In this document: one piece after another, positions 34,892-46,639 of the stretch | Layout: each line of letters starts with the position of its first letter | Position numbering within the stretch: the first letter of the stretch is position 1 | DNA from: Caprimulgus europaeus | Lineage: Eukaryota; Chordata; Aves; Caprimulgiformes; Caprimulgidae | DNA length: 64,000 nt | NCBI GenBank assembly: GCA_907165065.1 | Contig: OU015551.1 | Coordinates: 2,294,001 to 2,358,000, forward strand | Direction: 5' to 3' | Notes under the pieces: generated by a model | Databases searched by the model: none | Told to the model about the DNA's origin: nothing | What the model saw: only the letters and a program-made list of their open reading frames with translations | Made by a program: the position numbers and the translations under genes

Positions 34892-35424
34892 ACAATTAAA
34901 AAAAAAAAAAAAAAAAATAAAACACTAAAAAAAATTAAAAGAAAAAACTAAAAAAATAAAAATTAAAAGAAAAAAAACACTAAAAAATTAAAAATTGAAA
35001 GAAAAAAAACACTAAAAAAAAATTAAAAGAAAAAAAACACTAAAAAATTTAAAAAATAAAAGAAAAAACCACTAAAAATTAAAAATTAAAAGAAAAAAAC
35101 ACTAAAAAAATTAAAAGAAAAAAACACTAAAAAAAATAAAAATTAAAAGAAAAAAAACACTAAAAAATTAAAAATGAAAAGAAAAAAACACTAAAAAATA
35201 AAATTAAAAGAAAAAAAACACTAAAAAAATTAAAAATTAAAAGAAAAAAACCACTAAAAATTAAAAGAAAAAAACCACTAAAAAAATTAAAAGAAAAAAA
35301 CCACTAAAATTAAAAATTAAAAGAAAAAAACACTAAAAAAAATAAAAATGAAAAGAAAAAAAAACACTAAAAAATTAAAAGAAAAAAAAAACACTAAAAA
35401 ATTAAAAATTAAAAGAAAATAAAA
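34892..35424. repeat. A-rich minisatellite (AAAAATTAAAAGAAAAAAACACT)
   Basis: About 22-24 units of 20-28 bases, each with TTAAAAGAAAAAA and CACTAAAAA blocks and variable A-run lengths. The + strand is almost free of G and T-poor, so strand asymmetry is extreme. It directly abuts the intronic CpG core. Confidence 0.9.
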
Positions 35425-35475
35425 CCAAAACAAACCACCGAACCCCCCCCCGGGTCCTGTCCTCCCCCCCGCCCA

Positions 35476-35489
35476 GTTACTATAGCAAA
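35476..35489 (+). promoter_or_regulatory. Imperfect X-box
   Basis: GTTACT-AT-AGCAAA has one mismatch in each half-site and an AT spacer. Confidence 0.35.
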
Positions 35490-35589
35490 GCCATTATTTG
35501 TCAGCCCTCCCGCCCTCCAGCAATCCCCGCTGACATATTTAGTGTGCGGGATGGGGATGGGGATGTTTGGTTTGGGAAGTGCTCCCCGC

Positions 35590-35602
35590 GTTGCTTAGCG
35601 AC
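35590..35602 (+). promoter_or_regulatory. Imperfect X-box
   Basis: GTTGCT-T-AGCGAC has one mismatch in each half-site and a 1-base spacer, 27 bases from the perfect site. Confidence 0.4.
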
Positions 35603-35628
35603 GCGCCGGGGACACGGGAGGGGACCTC

Positions 35629-35643
35629 GTTACCCCTGGCAAC
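35629..35643 (+). promoter_or_regulatory. Perfect X-box
   Basis: GTTACCCCTGGCAAC fits GTNRCC-N3-RGYAAC with no mismatch in either half. It is the best RFX site I found in the window. Confidence 0.7.
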
Positions 35644-35829
35644 CGCTGTTGGTCCCCAAACAGCCAGAGTCCCGCATCCTCCCCCCGTCCCCGCAGCATC
35701 CTCCTCTACCCCCCCACCCCGCTTCGTGAGGGCATCGTGCGGGGGGGTCCCCCCTGTCCCCCCCTGAGCCCTCAAAGCAGCCGCAGGATTAGGGCTAAAA
35801 ACAGCCCCACCCCCGGCAGTTTCTGGTTT

Positions 35830-36782
35830 AAAAGGACTTAAAAACTCCCCCTCATCAGTTTAAAAGGACTTAAATGCTTCCCCCCGCCCATTCATTATTT
35901 AAAAGGACTTAAATTCTTCCCCCTCATCAGTATATGGTTTAAATAAAAGGACTTAAGTACTTTTAAGTTTAAATAAAAGGACTTAAATAAAAGGACTTCC
36001 TCCCCCCATTCATTATTTAAAAGGACTTAAGTACTTCCCCCCCCCGCATAAGTTTATGATTTAAAAGGACTTAAATACTGCCCCCATTAGTTTATAATTC
36101 AAAAGCACTTAAATATTCCCCTTCCATCTGTTTATGATTTAAAAGATACTGATACTCCCCCTCATCAGTTTAAAAGGACTTAAATACTTCCCCCCCATTC
36201 ATTATTTAAAAGGATTTAAATACTTCCTCCTCATCAGTATATGGTTTAAATAAAAGGACTTAAATACTTACCCCCCTCCCCATCAGTTTGTGATTTAAAA
36301 TGACTTAAAAACTTCTCCCCCCCATTAGTTTATTATTTAAAAGGACTTAAATACTCCCCTCCATCGGTTTATTACTCAAAATTACATCAACACTCAGCCC
36401 CCCATTCGATTAGAATTCCAAAGGGCTCAAATACTTCCCCCCCATTAGTTTCTGATTCAAAAGGACTTAAATACTCCCCTACCATCAGTTTTCAGATTTA
36501 AAAGGACTTAAATACTCCCCTCCCACCAGTTTATGATTTAAAAGAAAGGACTTAAATACACCCTCCCATTCATTTCTGATTCAAAAGCCCTTAATAACTT
36601 CCCCCCCCCCATTAGTTTCTGATTCAAAACGACTTTAAAAACTCCTCTACCATCAGTTTTCAGATTTAAAAGATGTAAAAGGATTTAAATACTCCCCTCC
36701 CATCAGTTTATGATTCAAAGGGACTTAAATACACCCCCTCATCACTTTATGATTTAAAAGGACTTAAACCTTCCCACTCAGC
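35830..36782. repeat. About 40-bp minisatellite with TTTAAAAGGACTTAAAT core
   Basis: About 24 units of roughly 35-45 bases. Each has a core near TTTAAAAGGACTTAAATACT, then a C-run (CCCCCTCCC) and CATCAGTTTATGA or CATTCATTA. The core is itself a near-palindrome (TTTAA...TTAAA). C-run length varies most. The array bounds the intronic CpG core on its downstream side. Confidence 0.9.
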
Positions 36783-37397
36783 TCGACAGACTCTAAGCAC
36801 AGCCCTCGCTGGAGGACGAGCTCTTCAAACTGCAGCTTTATTTTGCTCACTTAGTGAATGGATTTTAAACAAAAATAAAATAAATAAATAGTTTTCTGGG
36901 TGTTATCTGACCCCCCTTCCCCCTCCCCATTCTGACCAGACTGCAGACAGAAAGTTCAGTGGGCTGAGAGGTCTGGTGAAAGCCACCCACTCATGTCTCC
37001 AGGCCAAAAATACTGCCTGCAGGAATTTGTTGCCTGGATAAAAGATAGGAGTTGGTTAATTCTAGTTCAGGAACAGTCACTTCTCTCTCTTTAGGAGAGT
37101 GTGAACTATTCCAGTGGGGTCTGCTTGTTGCAAGCCTTTATCTTCTCCTGTTCAGCTGAAATATGGTCTTGTCCTCACCAAAAACACAGCAGTGCCTTTC
37201 TCCAAGTGTAAAATATTCACATTTATATTCCCAAACGGCGTTTCCAGGGTGTCCACAGCAGCCTTCTCCTTTCTTTGCCTTTCTGGGAAGAATTACGTGT
37301 CTCTAAGATAGTTTGTGTCTTCAGTCTGGGGTCTTGTTTAATCCTGGAGTCTGCAGCACCCAAAAAAACTCATCTCATTCCCCCTCTACCCCCGCTT
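36783..37397. other. RFX2 intron 1, no gene
   Basis: Unique sequence, nothing recognised. Confidence 0.55.
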
Positions 37398-38018
37398 CTC
37401 CCCAGAAGACAAAAAAACATGTCCTGGGCTGCACCCAGAGCAGCGTGGGCAGCAGGGCCAGGGAGGGGATTCTGCCCCTCTGCTCCGCTCTCCTCAGACC
37501 CCCCCTGCAGTGCTGCCTCCAGTGCTGGGGCCACCAACAGCACAAGGACATGGAGCTCCTGGAGCCAGCCCAGAGGAGGCCACGAGGATGATGCCAGGGC
37601 TGGAGCAGCTCTGCTGTGAGGACAGGCTGAGAGAGTTGGGGCTGTTCAGCCTGGAGAAGAGAAGGCTCCAGAGAGACCTTCCAGTGGCCTCCCAGTACCT
37701 GAAGGGGCTCCAGGAAGGCTGGGGAGGGACTTTGGCCAAGGGCAGGGAGTGACAGAGCAAGGGGTGATGGCTTTAAGCTGAAAGAGGGGAGGTTTAGATT
37801 AGATATTAGGAAGAAATTGTTTGGTGTGAGGGTGGTGAGACCCTGGCCCAGGTTGGCCAGAGAAGCTGTGGCTGCTCCTCCCTGGCAGTGTTCTCGGCCA
37901 GGTTGGATGAGGCTTTGAGCAACCTGGTCTAGTGGAAGGTGTCCCTGCTGCTGGCAGGGGGGTTGGCACTGGATGAGCTTTAAGGTCCCTCCAACCCAAA
38001 CCAGTCTGGGATTCTGAT
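37398..38018 (+). mobile_element. CR1, 5'-truncated (sense)
   Basis: Encodes the end of ORF2 ([20 protein letters not shown], then [15 protein letters not shown]) and the 3' UTR ending in CCAGTCTGGGATTCTGATTC. Frames are broken. It forms a large inverted pair with 39160-39975. Confidence 0.92.
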
Positions 38019-39159
38019 TCACTGGTAGCAGTGCACTGGACTGGAAAGTGGTTGCTTCTGTCCCATTACTTGGTGAAACTCGTTGAACAACAACTGTGGG
38101 TTTAGTTTTGGGACCCCCTGTGGCAGCCTGGGACCCTGCTGAGCACACTCCCAAACACACGTAGGAACTGGGGAGTTTGAAGTTGGGGCAGTGTCCCTGC
38201 ACGTGTAGAAGCAGAATCATCAATGACCAAATCCCAAACTCTCCTAAGAAAAGCCTGCACATCCCTGTGAGGATGTTTTAGTTTGGCACCATCATGTCAA
38301 GGGCAAGACCTCATTTTCTGTGGAGTGCAGGAGCAGAGCCCAGACCTCCATGGTGGTTCCTCCCCAGTAACACCAGTCCCTGGTCAGGGCAATGCTCCCC
38401 AGGAGTGTCCTGAGTTAGCACAGCCTGGAAGAGCATCTCATGTGCAGGCAGAAGGATGGTGGAGTCAGAGCTCATGAGGACATTTGAGAGAAAGAAAGAA
38501 ACTTGCCCTTAGTGTCAGGAGAAAGCAAACTCCTCCTCCTCTTCCTCCTCCTCCCCTTCCTCCTGCTCTTCCTCCCCTTCCTCCTCCTCATGCCCACCCA
38601 GGCACTACCTCCCTTTCAGAAGGAAAATTTGTTTCTCTCCTTGCTCCAGCTCTCCTTTCTGGCTTCTCAAACTACCCAGTACAAACCCACAGCCACACTC
38701 ACACTCGTGACCACTTGTTTATCCCCTCGTGTCATGTTTCAGTCCATCCCATGGTGGAAACTCTCCCAGAGACCTTCAGAGCACTGACTCATCTCCTCCT
38801 GTAAAATCTGAGCTGAAATCATCTCTGAACAGCCACAGTTGATGTTTGTGGCTTGTTCTGCTTCACTTTGTGAAGTACCACAGTGCTTGTGAATGGTGCT
38901 AGATAAATAAATACCAATCTATTGGGCTGTGTTGGCAGCAGTTCCTTCTGGATTTGCTGTTCAGTGGATAGACACGATGGAAACAGCTGCTGCTGCCGCC
39001 CCGCATCGAAATGAAACACTGCAGCAAATCTACTCCACACTGGAATTGTCAGAAGCTGGTTAGTGTTAAGAATTGAAAGGATTATCTAGTCTAAACACAT
39101 AAAAAACAGTGGCTGATGGACATACCAGTTTAATTTAAACTGAGCTCTTGGAATTAATT
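38019..39159. other. RFX2 intron 1, no gene
   Basis: Spacer between the inverted CR1 copies. A CTCCTC/CTTCCTCC pyrimidine tract lies at about 38530-38592. Confidence 0.6.
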
Positions 39160-39975
39160 AATTAACCAGGTTGCTCAAAGCCTCATCCAACCTGGCCGAG
39201 AACACTTCCAGGGAGGAGCAGCCACAGCTTCTCTGGCCAACCTGGGCCAGGGTCTCACCACCCTCACAGCCAAGAATTTCTTCCTCACATCTCATCTCCA
39301 TCTCCCCTCTGCCACTTTCAAGCCATCACCCCTTGTTCTGTCACTCCCTGCCCTTGGCCAAAGTCCCTCCCCAGCCTTCCTGGAGCCCCTTCAGGTACTG
39401 GGAGGCCACTGGAAGGTCTCCCTGGAGCCTTCTCTTCTCCAGGCTGAACAGCCCCAACTCTCTCAGCCTGTCCTCACAGCAGAGCTGCTCCAGCCCTGGC
39501 ATCATCCTCGTGGCCTCCTCTGGGCTGGCTCCAGTAGCTCCATGTCCTTGTGCTGTTGGTGGCCCCAGCACTGGAGGCAGCACTGCAGGGGGGGTCTCAG
39601 GAGAGCGGAGCAGAGGGGCAGAATCCCCTCCCTGGCCCTGCTGCCCACGCTGCTCTGGGTGCAGCCCAGGACACGGTTATTGGCTCTGTGCTGCCAGCGC
39701 TCGGTGCCGGCTCGTGTTGAGCTTCTCCTCCCCCAGCACCCCAAGTCCTTCTCCCCAGGGCTGCTCTCAATCCACTCATCTCCCAGCCTGTGTTTGTGCT
39801 TGGGGTTGGCCTGACCCAGGTGCAGGACCTTGCATTTGGCCTTGTTGAGCTTCATGAAGTTAGCACAGGCCCAGCTCTCAAACCTGTCCAGGTCCCTCTC
39901 TGGATGGTGTCCCGTCCCTCCAGCGTGTCAACCACACCACACAGCGTGGTGTCATTGGCAAACTTGCTGAGTGTG
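39160..39975 (-). mobile_element. CR1, 5'-truncated (antisense), with RT motifs
   Basis: The complement encodes KFANDTTLCGVVDTLEG (the position of the RT FADDTKL-type catalytic box, here N for the second Asp-type residue), KCKVLHLG and the ORF2 tail. The extreme 3' terminus is missing: the element starts at AACCAGGTTGCTCAAAGCCT. It is frame-broken and cannot be active. Confidence 0.9.
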
Positions 39976-41861
39976 CACTCATACTCTATGTGAGTGTACT
40001 CACATGGAGTCCAGCACAGTGTGTGACTCTCACTCCTCCTTGCAGATGTGAGAGCTCCCTTATGACTGCTCAGCACACACCAAGATGTTTTCTCTTGGGT
40101 AGCGTTCTTTGCCATCATCGTAACAAAACGTTTCTGAAGTGGAGATTTAGCTAATTTATAGGACAGAAACAAGGAGTTTCCAGCACTTGGTGACAGGTCT
40201 GTGCTGGGCTAAAAACCTGGGAGCTCTTGGACTATTTCTGAAGAAGAAAGAGCTGGGGCTTGTGCAGGTCAATCTGTGGGGGGCTGAGGATGAGGTGCAG
40301 CGTGGCTGTATGCTGGCCCTGGTACTTCTGAGCACCAGCAAGGATCATTCAGCTCTGAAGGAATCAAATCCTGGCTTTTGACACTTGGAGAGTGTTCATA
40401 TTATTCACTCAGAAAGAGAACAGGGCAGGTTTTGGTAGGGGAGGGAGGTTCACAACGTTGTTTTGCCCGTGTTCAGCTCTGAGATCCGTGCATGTGGGAT
40501 CTGTCCTCAGGCTGCTGCCAGCAGCATTAAACCATCACAGCTTCTGCTCTTCAGTCTCTGCTGGCTCTTAAGGAAACTCCAAATTATACAGCCAGCACAG
40601 ATACATTCCTCACTCTCTTCTGCCTCTCAGAAAGTTACTTTTAAAGAAACAGCAAAGATTAGTGACTGTTACACAACAATTATGTGTGTGTATATAAATA
40701 TATATATCTATTACTTGACTTGATTCCCTGAAATCTAATTAAAGCCTGAGTGTGTATTTGTATTTCAGTATATTATTAACTATTGCTAATAAAAGCCATT
40801 TCCAATTTTGTATTTTTCCATGAGGACCAAGTTTCTGAAAAAGAAAAAACAACCAAAAAACCAACCCAGCTCTGGTGCCTGCTGCCCTTGGAACGGGTGT
40901 TTTGGGTTTATCTGTGTTTCCAGGTAACTAGAGCTCTCAGACAAGCAGCATTTGCTTCTGTTTTAAATTAATTTAACCTAATCAGTGGAAGGCTCTGTTG
41001 CCTTCTCTCTTTATAACATTTTGAAGCAATGTAATAAGCAACCTCTCCAGAATCAGCTTATTATCAAGTTCCTTGTCATGTTTGCATCCTCCTTCCATCT
41101 CCTCCTCTTACCACTACTTATTAAAAGGTGAAAGGTTAGGACAGGCGGTGCAGGACACTCTTTAGATGAGTTGGCTCAAGTGCCAGCTCCTGTTCCTCTG
41201 GAAGATCAGGCTTTCAGCTGTGATGGGGCTGAGGGCACGTTCACACCACTCACAGTATGGAGATGGCCCAAAGCTCTCCCCATCCCCGCTGGAAGGGGAT
41301 GCTGGTTTGGGAGGGGCTGGTTGTGGAAGGTGAAGGCTGCTCCAGCCCTGGGGATGTGAATGGTACACAAGGGTGAGCAGCAGAGATGCTGGGCACCATC
41401 CCAGGGCCCCCCAGACTCCGTGGGGTGATGGGTGTCGCGTGGCTGCAGGCGTTACGGGCTGTCCTCGGCGTGGGATGAGGGGTTTTGGTGCAGAGGCCAA
41501 GGTTTGAATGAGCCAAGGCTCTGTCCGGTCCTAACCTGCTCTCGTGTTTCTTGGCTCCCTCTGAAAGCCAGAACAGCAGGTTCTTCTTCCAAGGTTTTTA
41601 GAGCTGTTATAAACCAGGCAATGCTGCAGCTCTCCTAAGTCAGGCTGTTATCCTGGTTGCCAGTTGTACAACATTTTGGACCAGGATTCCGTTCAGGTGC
41701 TCAGCAGCCAGACTTCCAAATGCTCTGAGCTGCACCCATCGCTAACAGCCGTGTGGGGAGCCTTGTTCTCCGAGCATCACTTGTATGGTCTGAGGGAAAA
41801 GATCGCTCCTAAATGTGGGTGCTGGTAGAGCAGGTTCTCTTGGGCTCAGCCATCCGAAAAC
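39976..41861. other. RFX2 intron 1, no gene
   Basis: Unique sequence. A TATATAAATATATATA stretch lies at about 40690. No exon supported. Confidence 0.5.
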
Positions 41862-42372
41862 AGAGTTTCACAGAACCCAGAATGGCCTCGTTTGGGAAAG
41901 AAAAAGACCTTTAAGCTCATGGAGTCCCATCATGAACCCAGCACTGACCAGTCCCCACTGACCTATGTCCCTCAGCACTGTGTCTACACGACTCTTCAAT
42001 CCCTCCAGGGATGGGGACTCCACCACTGCCCTGGGCAACCCCTTCCAATGCCTCAGAACCCTTTCAGCAAAGAAATTCTTCCTCACATCCAATCTTAACT
42101 GTTCTTGGTGCAACTTGAGGCCATTTCCTCTTGTCCTGTCCCTTGGTCCTTGCTGGAACAGACCCACCCCCACCTCTCTGCACCCTCCTTGCAGGGACTT
42201 GGACAGAGCCAGAAGGTCTCCCCTCAGCCTCCTTTTCTCCAGGCTCAGCACCCCCAGTTCCCTCAGCCGGGAACTCAGCACACTTGTGCTCCAGACCCTT
42301 CCCCAGCTCCGTTCCCTTCTCTGGACACGCTCCAGCACCTCCAGGTCCTTCTTGGAGTGAAGAAGTTCCTTT
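41862..42372 (-). mobile_element. CR1 3' part (antisense)
   Basis: Starts at CACAGAACCCAGAATGGCC. The complement reads through [39 protein letters not shown] and ALWKNTI-type codons, a long but decayed ORF2 tail. Confidence 0.9.
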
Positions 42373-44806
42373 GGTTTCACAGATGAGTGAGCTGGAATTG
42401 TGTTTTTCCAAAGAGCATTCAAAGATAGGGGCATACTTGGCCCTTGGTCTTTTTTTTTCAGAGCCACGTGCTGGCCATCTGCAAGTGCCTGCTCATGTGC
42501 TCCTCTAGCTTCTGAGTTTTATGGGTAATGGAAAAAAAATAAATATATATATATATATATTAATATTTTCCTGATTAGAATTTCAAGGGAACGCCTGTTG
42601 TTCCTTGGAGATCTCATGCTTTGGAGGCAGGAGGCAAGCTGGGTTTGAGACAAGGATTTGCCTTAGGTGGTATAATTCACTCCATTGCATTTTCATTCAC
42701 ATCAAAGAAATTTCTCCTTCCAAAGAACAAAAACACTTCCTTTTTATGCTCTATTTAAAATACAACTGATGTTTTTTCAGTGCAAATGACTAAATACAGA
42801 CGAAGCCAAAAATATTGAATGAAATGGAAAATATTTAAGAACGTTTTCTTTAAGGAAAAATAAATGTGGTGTGGAGGGTGGTGGATGAAGTTGATGGATC
42901 TTGTGCATCTGCTAGAAAAGAAAATCAAAATCTGCTATTCCCTGCATTCCTTTTATTATTTTCAGTCACTTTTGAGAACATTCAGGATTCTCAGTAGTGA
43001 ATCCATTAAATGAAATAACCATAGTTCCTTTTTCTGTAGTCAGGGGAGAAAATACCACTTAGAGCCCATCTAGAATGTGATGGTTAAATAGCATTTTTAT
43101 TTCTTCTGAATTCACTTATTCCTGTTCTGGTTTTTCTATTTATCTAAGCTCCAAGCCAACTAAACCTGAATAAAAAGTTCCAGAAACCAAATAACTATTT
43201 TTATATGTAAGCCTTCCTTTCAAAGTATGCAAAAAATGCACAAAACCAACCAAAAAAAGATATTAAAAAGCAAAAACTTGAGTTTGAATTTTAATCCTAG
43301 CAAATGAACATTACAGATAAGAAATAATTAATTTTTTTTTAATTAAACTACAACTTTCCCATTATTTTCAGTAAAATACCAAATATCAGGAGATTTCTAT
43401 TAAAAATTCATAGTTGTATTGTGAACTTGTATATGGAAATGTGACCCTATGGAATTCCCTGGTTATTTTACCCCTTGGTCAGCCTGAGATCTGTTAAACA
43501 GAAAGAAAACTTGGAACACAAACTGTGCACAGCTGAGCACCCTGGCTGTTGGATATAATAAATCTCATTAATAAAAAGGTAAATATAATCACAGCAGGTT
43601 CACCTGGAAAAAGAATCTTTTTTTTTTCCCAGCTTTATATCTTTAATTTGAAATGAAAGCCATAAAGTACATCCTTCACTCATCAAAAATCTGATTTACC
43701 ATTGATTCCTGTACTTCCAGACTGATTTTCCTGCTGGATTTTCATGTCTCACATTTAAATCCCCTTTGAGAAGTTGTTTTATAAATGACAAATGGAGGGG
43801 CAGCAGAATAATTAACCAATAGAGGTAATAACACCCACTCAAAAGCTTAAATATAAGGATCTGTAAAAAACTTTGTCCCAGAAATAGAGTAATTGGCAAT
43901 TCTTCTTAAAAACAACAACAAAAAACTCAGCAAAGTTGTTTTCCTCTCCCTCATTTATGTCTCAATGTTATATTTGATTTCAAAAGTTCTGCCAGAAAAA
44001 AAAAAGGAAGTAATAAAGGAATTTTAAAAGTATAAATAAGATCAAAGGATGACCAAGAAAGCTGAAAATCAGATTAAATAAAATAATTCATGATTTGGCT
44101 GAAATGAGCAAGAGAATCCCTGAAATAGCAACAATTTTATTATTTTGAAAACAACACTAGTGTGATTGTAGGGTTATTTTGGATTTAAAAGAAGCATTCC
44201 CTGGTTACTGGTGTGGGGTAGTTAATATATTTTACATTTTCACCTTCAAAAAATCAAGCTACACAAATACAAGACCCAAATATCCCACGAGAGCCAAGAC
44301 TGGGCCAGTCCCAGCCCTGATTTATGTAAAGCTGCTCATAAAAAAATAAAATAAGGGGGGAGAGAAGAATTTTATTCACTTAATGGTGACATTTTCTTAT
44401 AGTTTAAGCCCACCAAGGAGGTCAGCCCACAATTACAGCCGAAGCAACCCTGGGCCTGAGGAAGGCAGGGGCTTAAATCCTCTTTTTCTTTGGAGTTTTG
44501 GAGCTGCTTGGGGTGGCTGCTTGGTGCTCAGCCACGAGCTTGTGTGTCCCATAGAGCCAGGACCAAAGCACCAGAGAAAAATCAACCAAATATTTCCCTG
44601 GGGCTGATTCCTGCTCTGGCTCTAATCAGCAGTGGTTATTAAGACATTTGAGGTCTCAGCATTGAACTCCCAAACGTTTTTGTTTGAGTGTTCAGGAGCT
44701 GATCGTTTATATTAAAACATTCTGTGGAAAAATACTTGTAGTTCCTCCTCCTCTCCTGGATGGGCAGAGCTCAAGGGCTGCAGCCCAGACCGAGCACCCA
44801 GGGGCA
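42373..44806. other. RFX2 intron 1, AT-rich, no gene
   Basis: A (TA)n tract at about 42541-42560, then AT-rich low-complexity sequence with A and T runs. Nothing recognised. Confidence 0.55.
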
Positions 44807-45272
44807 CCCTGCTCCCTTCCAGGGGCACCCTTCTCCCTTCCAGGGGCACCTTTCTCCCTACCAGGGGCACCCTTCTCCCTTCCAGGGGCACCCTTCTGCC
44901 TACCAGGGGCACCCTTCTCCCTTCCAGGGGCACCCTTCTGCCTACCAGGGGCACCCTTCTCCCTTCCAGGGGCACCCTTCTGCCTACCAGGGGCACCCTT
45001 CTCCCTTCCAGGGGCACCTTTCTCCCTACCAGGGGCACCCTTCTCCCTTCCAGGGGCACCCTTCTGCCTACCAGGGGCACCCTTCTCCCTTCCAGGGGCA
45101 CCCTTCTGCCTACCAGGGGCACCCTTCTCCCTTCCAGGGGCACCCTTCTCCCTACCAGGGGCACCCTTCTCCCTTCCAGGGGCACCCTTCTGCCTACCAG
45201 GGGCACCCTTCTCCCTTCCAGGGGCACCCTTCTGCCTACCAGGGGCACCCTTCTCCCTACCAGGGGCTCTCA
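44807..45272. repeat. 21-bp minisatellite, about 22 copies, with higher-order pattern
   Basis: The unit CCAGGGGCACCCTTCTCCCTT varies at three positions (CTCCCTT, CTGCCTA, CTCCCTA; CCC or CCT). Types alternate, giving 42-base and longer super-repeats. Both strands and several frames stay open (SLPGAPF, REKGAPG, FQGHPS), so the 257-codon frame is not evidence of a protein. Confidence 0.95.
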
Positions 45273-46480
45273 CATCAGCCCCCCTCCTTTCCCAGGTTGT
45301 TTTTGGGGGCAGTTTGGGATCTGGTGCAGAGGATGCTGCAGTTTTCCCTTCTCAGCACCGAAGGCGACTCGCAGGAGGAAGATGTGTGATATCCTTCTGC
45401 TGCTCCTTCCTTTTCTTCCCCCCCCCCCCCCCCCTTTTTTTTTTGCTGCAAACTTGAATGTGAAAAATATTTTGCAATGCTCCTCTTATCTGTGTTTTCC
45501 CAGCATTTTGAAGCTGGTTGAGGCAGGAGAGATTAACAAAGGCTGGGCTATTTACATGAAGGCAACGTGGCTGATGAATGTAACGGTGACAATTGGAGTT
45601 TTTATCAACCCTCAAGGCTTGTAATTTTACTACTTGTCTTTCTGAAATGCTTTCAGACTTTGACAGCCCTCAAACACCTCACCTAGGGGAGAATTGTGGC
45701 TTTTTTAGGAGTGGGAAAATTGAAGCACAGGGAAGGGGAAGCAATTCTATTCAAGGTCACGGAGCAAGCTGGTGGCAGAACCAGAAATAGCACCCAGAAG
45801 TTATTAGGGGTTTTTTTTCTGTATTTCCTTTCCTGTCACCACTGTTTGCTTGGATACCGAGATAACTGTGTGTAAACAGAAGGTTTCCAGAGCGCAGCAG
45901 CCTCGTTATCTGCCTGATTCATTCAGTGATGATGCAACCTGGAATCCAGATTTCTGCCATGCCTTCCACAGTCCCCATCCTGCACGTGACATCACCAGCC
46001 AAGTTGAGTAACTGGAGTTTTCAACTTGTCTCTACCTGAAACACCAGTGGCTGAGTAAGGCTCTTCTCACTGCCATTTTATTCCTTAGGCATGGTCAGGT
46101 GCTACATGGTCTGCTCATTCCCCTGACAAAAATGATTGACTTGTCTTTTTGTTCTTCTATAACCTGCTAAGGAGCCCTGGAGCTGAGAAAGTCAACTGTG
46201 GATGCTGCTCTGCTCTGCAACCCACCGATGGCTTTGTTGACCACTAATGATGTTCTCAGTTTGTGCAAACTCCCTGGTACCAGGGGAGCTGCCAAGCTCT
46301 CAGGTGTTCATCGGCTCTCAGATGCCACGAGACACCTTTTAATAGGTGTCACCCCCAGCCATGAGCAGGAAGCAAGCGTGGCTGGGGTGAACCTCTCTTT
46401 CTTAGACCAGATCTAAGAGGAAGGCAGCAAATGTGACATCTTTGGGAAACAGGAGGGCTCGCTTTTGAGCCACTGAGTCT
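45273..46480. other. RFX2 intron 1, no gene
   Basis: Contains a C15 then T10 run at about 45419-45445; the rest is unique. Confidence 0.55.
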
Positions 46481-46639
46481 GTGTTAGGAGAGGATGATCA
46501 AGAACACTGGAAAACTTCCTCCTCTGTGGGAGGTGAAAAACAAGCTGGAAGGAGAGCAGTGAGTCCTTTCATGGGTGTTTGCTTTAGGGATGAGGCAGAA
46601 CTGCCACAGAGCTGCATGAGCTCCAGCAGCCAACGTTCA

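Larger units (their letters stand above)
35435..35790 (+). promoter_or_regulatory. RFX2: Intronic CpG core with X-boxes (candidate internal promoter or enhancer)
   Basis: A short GC/CpG-rich island stands between two AT-rich minisatellites. It holds a perfect X-box at 35629-35643 and imperfect X-boxes at 35476-35489 and 35590-35602. No TATA box and no clear first exon donor are seen. Its position in RFX2 intron 1 suggests an alternative RFX2 promoter or an RFX-responsive enhancer. Strand is assumed from the gene. Confidence 0.55.

Noticed and set aside
37375..38262. 295-codon antisense frame
   Set aside because: It is the antisense strand of a CR1 element; similar antisense frames occur over other CR1 copies.
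44684..45457. 257-codon SLPGAPF-repeat frame that looks like a collagen- or mucin-like protein
   Set aside because: A 21-base unit keeps at least four frames open on both strands, with no splice signals or promoter, and it lies inside RFX2 intron 1.
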